NCBI GenBank assembly: GCA_026645815.1
Contig: JAPKMR010000010.1
Location: 1 to 64,000 of the forward strand
DNA from: Anaerolineae bacterium
GTDB lineage: Bacteria; Chloroflexota; Anaerolineae; B4-G1; SLSP01
Length of the DNA stretch: 64,000 nucleotides
Direction: 5' to 3'
Below, piece by piece: positions 53,202 through 60,352 of the stretch. Under the pieces are notes generated by a model. That model was not told the origin of the DNA. It was given only the letters and a program-made list of their open reading frames with translations, and did not search any database. Positions within the stretch are counted from its first letter, which is position 1; each line of letters starts with the position of its first letter. Position numbers and translations under genes: made by a program.

Positions 53202-55148
53202 TCAAGCAGCCTTCGATTCATGCGGCGCCGACAAGGTGCGCAAAAGATCAAGCATCACAGCGCTATCACCCGCATAAGCAGCCTCAATCAACTTCTGGAT
53301 CTGCGCCGCCTTTTCATCCGTGAAAGCACAAACACCATTCTCAGAGACAAATACCTTCTCATGAGCTGTGCGGTGATGGGTTTCTTCTTTCAGGAAAAGC
53401 TCTTCGAAGAGCTTCTCACCAGGGCGGAGACCCGTGAACACGATCTCAATATCCTGTCCTTCGCGCAATCCCGCCAGGCGAATAAGGTCGCGAGCCAGGT
53501 CAACAATCTTCACCGGCTCTCCCATATCCAACACGAAGATCTCGCCGCCCTGCCCGAGAATAGCCGCCTGCAGCACCAGTTGCACCGCTTCCGGAATCGT
53601 CATGAAGAAACGCTTAATCTCAGGGTGCGTGACGGTCACCGGACCACCCCGTTCAATCTGCTCCTGGAAATACGGCACCACGCTGCCCCGACTGCCGAGG
53701 ACGTTGCCAAAACGTACCGCAACAAAGCAACGCCCCGTACGGTGCGCCGCAGCCTGCACCAACTGCTCAGCCACACGTTTGGTGGCTCCCATAACGCTCG
53801 TGGGACGCACTGCCTTATCGGTGGAAATCATCACAAAGACCTCAACGGCGTGGTTCTCGGCAAGATCCAGCAGATTGCGTGTGCCCAATACGTTGTTGGT
53901 AACGGCTTCCTCAGGATTATCCTCCATCAAGGGCACATGCTTATGCGCCGCAGCATGAAAGATTACCTCCGGGTGGAAACGTTCGAAAATTCTCTTCAAG
54001 CGCGCGACTTCGCGAATATCGGCAATAACAGGCTGCACAGTTAAGGCGGGAAAATCACGGTACAGCTCATTGGTAATGCCGAAAATACTGTTTTCTCCAT
54101 GACCCAGGAGCAGTAGTTGCGCAGGTTCACAACGCGCTATCTGCCGGCATAGCTCGGAGCCAATGGAGCCACCCGCACCCGTAACCAGGATACGTTTGCC
54201 CTTGAGAAGTTTCCGCACCCCGGAGGTGTCGGTGTGGATGGGTTGGCGTGCAAGCAGGTCTTCTAGCTGCACCTTGCGAAAACGTTGCATTTCCACATGC
54301 CCGCTCACGAGCTGCGACATACCCGGCAGGATTGAAGGTGTCACACCCTTAGAGCGGCAGAGCTCTGTAATCTGACGGATCACGTCGGGGGGAGCACTCG
54401 GGATGGCGATAAAGACCTGATCCACTTTGCGCGCCTGAATAAGATCAGGGATATCCTCAAGCCGCCCCACAACCTGCACGCCATTGATGCGTAGCCATTG
54501 CTTATTGGGATCATCATCCACAAAGCCCACAGGACGAAAGCCCAGAACCGGATTTTGCTGAATCTCCCGCGCCGTCAACAGACCCGCCTCACCTGCCCCG
54601 GCAATCAACACCCGCTGCATCGTCGGAGAGTCCCTACGCTCCCGGCGGTGCAATCGGTGATATAGCCAACGCAGGCCAAAACGAGGCCCCGCGAAGAAAA
54701 TCAAGGTCAAAAAGAGGTCCAAAAAGGGAATGGAACGGGGGAGCGAGGGTACGCCAGTTATGTGTGTCAAAGAAAACACTATGCCGGTCTGAAACAGTTC
54801 TGCCACTAATGCCGCAACAACAATCCGAAGCGCCTCATCAAATCCAGCAAAGGGCCAATAGTATCCATACAAACCCCATAGTTGGAATACCAACGGTTTG
54901 AGTAACGCTGTAATCAGCATACTCATCACGATTACGACATTGTAGGGTGACAAATCATGGGGATTAAGCCGAATCACAAAAGCCAACCATGTGGCTAGCG
55001 GCAATACCAGGAGATCAAACAAAAATAGATAACGATTGCGCAAATGACCCAGGAGGAGATGGTTCCCCTTGTGAAGAGTTACATAGTCAGCTTTTGAGAT
55101 GCCCCGACTGTAAGTCGCTGAAGTTTTATCGCGCACAACGCCACCCAA
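53202..55148 (-). CDS. Membrane nucleotide-sugar 4,6-dehydratase (PglF/WbpM/CapD type)
   Basis: 648 aa. Four N-terminal membrane helices are followed by a Rossmann CoA-binding-like domain (LIAGAGEAGLLTA). A short-chain dehydratase domain comes next, with VTGAGGSIGSELCRQ, FHAAAHKHVPLMEDNP, STDKAV, a Met-x3-Lys catalytic pair (VMGATKRVAEQ) and FGNVLGSRGSVVP. The enzyme makes UDP-4-keto-6-deoxy sugars from UDP-GlcNAc, the first step to diamino-sugars; the aminotransferase upstream fits. The start is uncertain: TTG 55148 is the longest, GTG 55136 is possible, and neither has a clear ribosome site. Confidence 0.9.
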   Translation of the reverse strand: MGGVVRDKTSATYSRGISKADYVTLHKGNHLLLGHLRNRYLFLFDLLVLPLATWLAFVIRLNPHDLSPYNVVIVMSMLITALLKPLVFQLWGLYGYYWPFAGFDEALRIVVAALVAELFQTGIVFSLTHITGVPSLPRSIPFLDLFLTLIFFAGPRFGLRWLYHRLHRRERRDSPTMQRVLIAGAGEAGLLTAREIQQNPVLGFRPVGFVDDDPNKQWLRINGVQVVGRLEDIPDLIQARKVDQVFIAIPSAPPDVIRQITELCRSKGVTPSILPGMSQLVSGHVEMQRFRKVQLEDLLARQPIHTDTSGVRKLLKGKRILVTGAGGSIGSELCRQIARCEPAQLLLLGHGENSIFGITNELYRDFPALTVQPVIADIREVARLKRIFERFHPEVIFHAAAHKHVPLMEDNPEEAVTNNVLGTRNLLDLAENHAVEVFVMISTDKAVRPTSVMGATKRVAEQLVQAAAHRTGRCFVAVRFGNVLGSRGSVVPYFQEQIERGGPVTVTHPEIKRFFMTIPEAVQLVLQAAILGQGGEIFVLDMGEPVKIVDLARDLIRLAGLREGQDIEIVFTGLRPGEKLFEELFLKEETHHRTAHEKVFVSENGVCAFTDEKAAQIQKLIEAAYAGDSAVMLDLLRTLSAPHESKAA

Positions 55149-55230
55149 TTTCTACAAGATAACCCTAGACTCTGGTCAGTATATCAATGCCAGAGCTTCA
55201 GGGTTTTATCCACATGCACAGAAACACGTG

Positions 55231-56334
55231 CTAAACACGAGCAGCAGTCACAGCCTCCACCACTGCATCCACCTCAGCCGTGCTCAAGTTATTGTGGAAA
55301 GGCAAGGCTAGCGTGCGGTCAGCAATGGACTCAGTCACCGGCAGAGTTCCCGAGAGATCGCCGAAAAGCTCACGAATATAGGGCTGTGTATGGATAGGAG
55401 AAAAATACCCCCGCGCCGGAATATGCTGCTTCTGCAAGTGTTCGATGAAGGGGTCACGGTGCATTCCCTTTGCCAGGGTGATCACATAGACAAACCAACT
55501 CATGCGCACATGGGATTTTACCACCGGGGGATACACCCAAGCCATTCCCTGCAAGCGCTCGGTATACCACTGCGCGACGCGCTCCCGCTTTTGTAAGAAG
55601 CTCTCCAAGCGCCGGAACTGGCTTGCGCCGAGTGCCGCCGACATCTCATCCAGACGGTAATTGTAGCCCAAGCGAACGTGCTCCAGCCACGCGCCCATCT
55701 CAGGACGTCCCTGATTGCGCATGCTGCGGCACAGCGCCGCGATCTCGTCATCATTGGTGACGATCATGCCCCCCTCGCCGACCGTGATTTGCTTGTTGGG
55801 ATAGAAGGCAAAGGCGGCGGCATCACCAAACTGCCCGAGTTTGCGCCCTTTATACTCTGCTCCTAAGGCCTCGCAGGAATCATCAATAATGCGCAGATGG
55901 TGCCGGTTCGCCACTTCCAGAATGGCGTCCCATTCTGCCGGATGGCCAAAAACATCCACCGCCATGATGGCTTTCGTACGCGGTGTGACCTTGCGCTCCA
56001 GGTCGTCGGGGTCGAGGTTGTAGGTATCAGGCTCGATGTCCACAAAAACCGGCGTCGCCCGCTCGAAGAGAATCGCGTTCACGCTCGCGGCAAAAGTGAA
56101 AGACGGAACCAACACTTCATCTCCAGGACCCAAGCCCAGAGAACGTACCAACAAGTGCAACGCGGAGGTGCCAGAGTTCACGGCAACGGCATGTTTAACG
56201 CCGATATAGTCTTTGTGCAACGCCTCGAAAGCTTCTGTCTGAGGTCCCAGAGCCAAACGACCAGACCGGATGACCTCAGCAACAGCCTGGACATCAGCCT
56301 CATTGATTTCGGGTAATGACATCGGAATATGCAT
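55231..56334 (-). CDS. DegT/DnrJ/EryC1/StrS sugar aminotransferase
   Basis: 367 aa from ATG 56334, with AGGGATGG upstream; a TTG at 56382 would overlap the dehydrogenase stop. PLP fold motifs: NSGTSALHLLVRSLG, PSFTFAASVNAI, DSCEALGAEYKG, and the PLP-lysine in FYPNKQITVGEGGMI. It aminates keto-sugars at C3 or C4, here plausibly the product of the PglF-like dehydratase or a 3-keto acid sugar from the upstream dehydrogenase. Conserved build and good operon context. Confidence 0.9.
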   Translation of the reverse strand: MHIPMSLPEINEADVQAVAEVIRSGRLALGPQTEAFEALHKDYIGVKHAVAVNSGTSALHLLVRSLGLGPGDEVLVPSFTFAASVNAILFERATPVFVDIEPDTYNLDPDDLERKVTPRTKAIMAVDVFGHPAEWDAILEVANRHHLRIIDDSCEALGAEYKGRKLGQFGDAAAFAFYPNKQITVGEGGMIVTNDDEIAALCRSMRNQGRPEMGAWLEHVRLGYNYRLDEMSAALGASQFRRLESFLQKRERVAQWYTERLQGMAWVYPPVVKSHVRMSWFVYVITLAKGMHRDPFIEHLQKQHIPARGYFSPIHTQPYIRELFGDLSGTLPVTESIADRTLALPFHNNLSTAEVDAVVEAVTAARV

Positions 56335-56374
56335 GAATCCATCCCTAGCCTTGCGCCCAAGGCGATCTAATATT

Positions 56375-57643
56375 TCACTCAATTATATGCCGGGTATCCA
56401 CCAGCACCCGCGCGCGCCGCGCGATATCTTCCCAGTCATAGGCCGAGTGATCGGTAGCCACGACCACGCAATCGGCAGCATCAAGCGCCGCCTCCAAATC
56501 GCTTTCGCCCGTCATTGCCATGCCATCGTGGCGGAAGGTGGGGACGTGCGGGTCATGAAAGGAAACCATGGCGCCCTTTTCCTGTAAGAGATGAATGATA
56601 TCCAGCGCAGGCGATTCACGCATGTCGCTGATGTCCTTTTTGTAAGCCACGCCCAGGACCAGAATTCGGCTGCCCTTCACAGATTTCTGCACTTCGTTGA
56701 GCGCATCCTGCACCTTTTGCACCCAATAGCGGGGCATGGCGGAGTTCACCTCATCGGCCAACTCGATGAAACGCGCCGTGAACTTTAAGGATTTTAATTT
56801 CCACGAGAGATAGAGGGGATCAATGGGAATGCAATGACCGCCAATACCCGGTCCGGGTACGAACTTCATGAAGCCAAAGGGTTTGGTGCCCGCCGCATTG
56901 ATCACTTCCCAGGCGTCCAGGCCCAGGCGCTCACACATGAGCAATACTTCGTTGACCATCCCGATATTGACGGCCCGGAAGGTGTTTTCGAGCAATTTCG
57001 CCATCTCAGCCGCCTCGGTCGAGGAAACCGGGACTATCGTTTCGAGCGCCGCGCCGTAGAGCGCCGCGCCCATTTCCAGACAGGCAGGCGTCGTGCCGCC
57101 CATGACTTTGGGGGTCGTGCGTGTGGTCCAGTCCTTGCGCCCGGGATCCACCCGTTCCGGTGAGAAACACAGGAAGAAATCCTCACCCACCGTGAAGCCC
57201 GAGCCGTTCCCGGAAAGTCGCGGCAAAACAACCTCCGTCGTAGTACCGGGATAGGTGGTGCTCTCCAATACCACCAACATGCCAGGATGCAGGTAGAGCG
57301 CAATCTGGTCGGCGGCATTGATGATGTAAGAAACATCGGGGTCGCCCGTCTTGCTCAACGGTGTAGGCACACAAACGCTTACCGCATCACAGGTTGCCAG
57401 CACGCTAAAGTCAGTCGTCGCCCGAATAGGACGAGCCAAGCCAGCTAGTGTGACGGAGGAAATATCCTCGATGTAGGATTCATTCCGGTTGAGGGCTTCA
57501 ACTTTGCGCCCGTCCACATCAATACCAATAACCTGGAAACCGGCTTCGGCAAATGCGACCGCCAGAGGCAAGCCCACATAACCCAAACCCACAATGCCAA
57601 TCACCGCATCCCGCTGTTGGATTTTCGTCTTGAGATCCATCAT
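56375..57643 (-). CDS. UDP-N-acetyl-hexosamine 6-dehydrogenase (WecC/WbpA-like)
   Basis: 422 aa from ATG 57643 (GAAGG nine bases before); a longer frame to 57694 is less likely. NAD loop GIVGLGYVGLPLAVAF, CVPTPLSKTGDPD, and the catalytic Cys in GPGIGGHCIPIDPLYLSWK, all in the UDP-glucose/GDP-mannose dehydrogenase fold. It oxidises a UDP-N-acetyl-sugar to the uronic acid, feeding the surface-glycan operon of which it is the first gene. Confidence 0.9.
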   Translation of the reverse strand: MMDLKTKIQQRDAVIGIVGLGYVGLPLAVAFAEAGFQVIGIDVDGRKVEALNRNESYIEDISSVTLAGLARPIRATTDFSVLATCDAVSVCVPTPLSKTGDPDVSYIINAADQIALYLHPGMLVVLESTTYPGTTTEVVLPRLSGNGSGFTVGEDFFLCFSPERVDPGRKDWTTRTTPKVMGGTTPACLEMGAALYGAALETIVPVSSTEAAEMAKLLENTFRAVNIGMVNEVLLMCERLGLDAWEVINAAGTKPFGFMKFVPGPGIGGHCIPIDPLYLSWKLKSLKFTARFIELADEVNSAMPRYWVQKVQDALNEVQKSVKGSRILVLGVAYKKDISDMRESPALDIIHLLQEKGAMVSFHDPHVPTFRHDGMAMTGESDLEAALDAADCVVVATDHSAYDWEDIARRARVLVDTRHIIE

Positions 57644-57818
57644 TGCGCCCTTCCTTCGGCAACTGCTCAGATAGAATTTGCTATCGTACGTCATGATACG
57701 ATTGAAGATAGAAGTTTGACGTTTTTACGCGCAACTGAGCAATTACAAAGACAAATTACTTTACTTCACACGCACAGTAAGGAATTTTAACATAGGTCAT
57801 GAGGAATACAAGCCAGAA

Positions 57819-58065
57819 GGGCATAGGACAAATTATTGGGAAGTTCAAAGGTCGGCTTGGTGAGACAATGCGTTTAGGCAAGTGGACGCGCCAAAGAGAT
57901 GCAGAGGTAGGTTTTTGTGATTTTCGTGAACGGGGCTGCGCCCCGTTCACGAAAATCACACCGGCAGAAAGAAGCGCCGAGTACGGCGACGCAGATGTTT
58001 GAGCGCTGGCAAAGGCCATTTGCAAGATGCCAATCTTATTTTTCCCAATATTCTGTCGTATACCC
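57819..58065. mobile_element. MITE-like element, family C copy 2 (complete)
   Basis: 247 bp with about 24-bp terminal inverted repeats: 57819-57842 (GGGCATAGGACAAATTATTG…) against 58042-58065 (…ATTCTGTCGTATACCC). A 19-bp perfect hairpin sits at its centre (57917-57935 with 57941-57959, loop CTGCG). Its left 170 bp match 36913-37080. No clear target duplication. The preceding spacer 57644-57818 shows nothing recognisable. Confidence 0.75.
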
Positions 58066-58097
58066 ATTATTAAGAGAAACAGATGATGATGCAAAAC

Positions 58098-58128
58098 CAA
58101 CCGCGCCGGTTTTGCAACCGGCGCGGTT
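58098..58128 (-). terminator. Strong hairpin, probable terminator of the candidate RNA
   Basis: A 14-bp GC-rich perfect stem (AACCGCGCCGGTT-type arms, loop GCAAA or its complement) is followed on the minus strand by GGTTTTGC. Confidence 0.6.
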
Positions 58129-58135
58129 ATTTGAA

Positions 58136-58425
58136 GAGGTGAGTCCCAGGTATTTTCGGATTGCCCAAGCAGTAGTCTGTAACTGCCAACCTGCGCCAGC
58201 GCAAGCCATAAAAGCCCTGCACTGCTACAGAGGCACCCTCTTTCGGTTTTGAGTGCTGCGATCTTGCGCCGCTCTCGCACTCTTAACGGGATCGGGTGAT
58301 CCGATTTCCCCGGTCAACGGACCCTGTTCTGGTCTTCCGCCCAAGCCCAGAACGGTTACCGCACCTCCAGAGTGTTTTGTCGGTTACCCCTCCTGCTTTT
58401 CCATTCCCATACTTGGGACTCATTT
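58136..58425 (-). ncRNA. Candidate structured non-coding RNA, unknown class
   Basis: The ends are complementary: TGAGTCCCA (58140-58148) with TGGGACTCA (58414-58422), and GAGGTG (58136-58141) with CACCTC (58362-58367). Inside are hairpins closed at 58251-58256/58277-58282, 58288-58295/58301-58310, 58312-58315/58320-58323 and 58327-58332/58347-58352. A -35-like TTGACC (58452-58457) would start a minus transcript near 58421, and a strong hairpin follows its 3' end. It is not RNase P, tmRNA, SRP or 6S RNA by any motif I know. Orientation is uncertain, because a T6 run (58423-58428) would suit a plus-strand end. No convincing ORF lies here. Confidence 0.4.
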
Positions 58426-58493
58426 TTTACGTTAGCAGTCTATAGTGACAGGGTCAAGCGAACTTTCCTAAAATGCCCTTAAAAGCCGGAAGA

Positions 58494-59048
58494 TCAACCA
58501 CGCGCCAGGGTTGGCGCCTTTCCGGCAAACTGATCCTCACGTAACGCCGCCACAAACATCAGCGAGGAAAGCCGGTTGACAAAGGCAAGGCTTGTTGCCC
58601 TGATGCCCGGCTCTATCTCAGCAAATTCCACCAGGCGACGTTCGGCGCGTCGCACTACAGCACGTGCGAAGTGACAGGCAGCTCCAGGGAGGGAATCTCC
58701 GGGCACCACAAAATCCTTGAGCGGAGGAAGCCCACCTTCCAGTTGCGCGATCAACGCCTCCAACCAGGACACATCTGCCTCTGTGACGCCCACATAAGTT
58801 TCACGCAACTCAGGCGTCGCGGAGAGATGGGACATCAACCGGTAGAGACGGCGTTGTATCTCAGGCAGCGTTTCCTGCAACAGCACATCCTGCACCTGTG
58901 CTCGCGCTACACCGATGACGCACGTGGCTTCATCCATGGCGCCGATGGTATCAATGAGTGCATCGCTCTTGGCAAGCCGTCCCTGCCCACCCAAGCGCGC
59001 TGTATCGCCACGATCCCCTTTACCCGTATAGAAATTCGTTTTGCTCAT
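58494..59048 (-). CDS. PduO-type ATP:cob(I)alamin adenosyltransferase
   Basis: 184 aa from ATG 59048, six bases after AGGAG. FYTGKGDRGDTARLGG is the ATP-binding opening. The Arg/Glu-rich stretch CHFARAVVRRAERRLVEFAE and the terminal FVNRLSSLMFVAAL helix complete the five-helix trimeric fold. The enzyme transfers the adenosyl group of ATP to cobalamin, giving coenzyme B12. No B12-dependent enzyme is adjacent. It has a 129-bp spacer from the DHOD-like gene upstream and may be cotranscribed. Confidence 0.92.
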   Translation of the reverse strand: MSKTNFYTGKGDRGDTARLGGQGRLAKSDALIDTIGAMDEATCVIGVARAQVQDVLLQETLPEIQRRLYRLMSHLSATPELRETYVGVTEADVSWLEALIAQLEGGLPPLKDFVVPGDSLPGAACHFARAVVRRAERRLVEFAEIEPGIRATSLAFVNRLSSLMFVAALREDQFAGKAPTLARG

Positions 59049-59177
59049 AAGCAACTCCTAAGGCGCTTCACCAAATCGGTAAGAGAACAATCAGGTTGTC
59101 CGCAATTCAAAAACGATAACCCGCAACGCTGCTCAAACCTCACCATCTTCCGACACAGCACTCGCATCTTACGCTTC

Positions 59178-60164
59178 TTACTGTCCCACCAGTTTGACGT
59201 AATTCGCGCGCTCAAAGGCTTCAGGATAAGGAGTGTTCTTGTGGCTCAACACGCCCTTCAAGTCCTCGATGGAGTTGTATCCCCGCGCCGACATCATAAT
59301 GGTTAGTTCGCTGATCAATTCAGTGATTTTGTTCACGCCCTCGCGCAACAAAACTGAGCAGACATTGGCCACATCCGCGCCCGCCATCAGCGCCTTCATC
59401 ACATCCTCTGCGGTGTGAACGCCCGTCGTCAACGCCAACGAGGTCTGAACGCGACCGTGAAGAATCGCTATCCAGCGCAGCGGCAATAGCATTTCTTCAG
59501 AGGTGCTAAGCACAAGGCGGCGCCGGGTCTCCAGAGCCTTGATATCCAGGTCCGGTTGGTAGAAGCGGTTGAAGAGCACCAGACCATCGGCGCCGGCTTC
59601 TTCAAGACGTTTTGCCATATGCGCCATCGCGCTGAAATACGGGCTGAGTTTGACCGCTACAGGAATCTGCACCTGCGCTTTCACCTCGCGCAACACATTC
59701 ACAACCATATCCTCCACAATCGCACCGCTCACGCGCGGATTTGTGGGGATGTAGTAGATATTTAATTCCACTGCATCCGCACCAGCTTCCTGGAACAGGC
59801 GTGCATAGCGCGTCCAACCACCTACGCTGTACCCATTGAGGCTGGCAATAATGGGGGTATCTACAGCTCCCTTTGCAGCTTCAATCAACTTCAGATAGTC
59901 GCGCTCGTCGCGGCGGAACTCAGTCAACTTGGGAAAGAAATCCAACGGTTCGGCATAGATGTTCTCGCTGTTATCAAACACCGTACCAAGTAATTGCACC
60001 TCATGTTCGATTTGTTCCTCAAAGAGCGAGTGTAGCGTGATGGCGCCCGCCCCAGCTGCAACCATGGCACGGATAGATTCCAGGTCGCGGGTAAGTGGTG
60101 AGGCTGAAGGCACAATTGGACTGCGCAGTTTCAAACCCATGTATGTTGTTGTCAAAGCTACCAT
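59178..60164 (-). CDS. Dihydroorotate-dehydrogenase-like flavoprotein
   Basis: 328 aa TIM barrel. It opens with LTTTYMGLKLRSPIVPSASPLT and has PIIASLNGYSVGGW, DAVELNIYYIP, PVAVKLSPYFS, and a terminal FMN-phosphate region GVHTAEDVMKALMAGADVANVCS. This subgroup, often found beside pyruvate:ferredoxin oxidoreductase, lacks an adjoining PyrK-type electron subunit and is not assured to be the pyrimidine enzyme. Own promoter at 60253-60281 and AAAGGAG before ATG 60164. Confidence 0.85.
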   Translation of the reverse strand: MVALTTTYMGLKLRSPIVPSASPLTRDLESIRAMVAAGAGAITLHSLFEEQIEHEVQLLGTVFDNSENIYAEPLDFFPKLTEFRRDERDYLKLIEAAKGAVDTPIIASLNGYSVGGWTRYARLFQEAGADAVELNIYYIPTNPRVSGAIVEDMVVNVLREVKAQVQIPVAVKLSPYFSAMAHMAKRLEEAGADGLVLFNRFYQPDLDIKALETRRRLVLSTSEEMLLPLRWIAILHGRVQTSLALTTGVHTAEDVMKALMAGADVANVCSVLLREGVNKITELISELTIMMSARGYNSIEDLKGVLSHKNTPYPEAFERANYVKLVGQ

Positions 60165-60252
60165 TGGGAAACTCCTTTCACACCGGTCTGCTGTTATTGA
60201 AAAGCGATTTGTCTGCTACAAAGAGCTACAAGACCCAAAGCGTTTGATAATA

Positions 60253-60281
60253 AGTATAAACAATATTTTCAAAATTTACAA
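60253..60281 (-). promoter_or_regulatory. Predicted promoter of the DHOD-like gene
   Basis: Minus strand: -35 TTGTAA (60276-60281), 17-bp AT-rich spacer, -10 TATACT (60253-60258). Confidence 0.6.
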
Positions 60282-60295
60282 GCATCAAAGATTCA

Positions 60296-60331
60296 AAACC
60301 GCCCGCAAGCGATCGGGCTTGCGGGCGGTTT
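60296..60331 (-). terminator. Intrinsic terminator after nifJ
   Basis: A 15-bp perfect stem (60296-60310 with 60317-60331) lies 22 bp beyond the nifJ stop, ending in GGTTTTG on the minus strand. Confidence 0.75.
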
Positions 60332-60352
60332 GTTTGAAGACAAGGCGCGAGA

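Noticed and set aside
57756-58280. A 174-codon minus-strand frame between the dehydrogenase and adenosyltransferase genes
   Set aside because: It crosses a MITE, two perfect hairpins and the RNA candidate, has a basic low-complexity composition and no ribosome site.
58136-58425. Cobalamin riboswitch for the neighbouring adenosyltransferase
   Set aside because: No B12-box (GCCACTG/GGAGACCTGCC-like) sequence is present and the element lies downstream, not upstream, of that gene.
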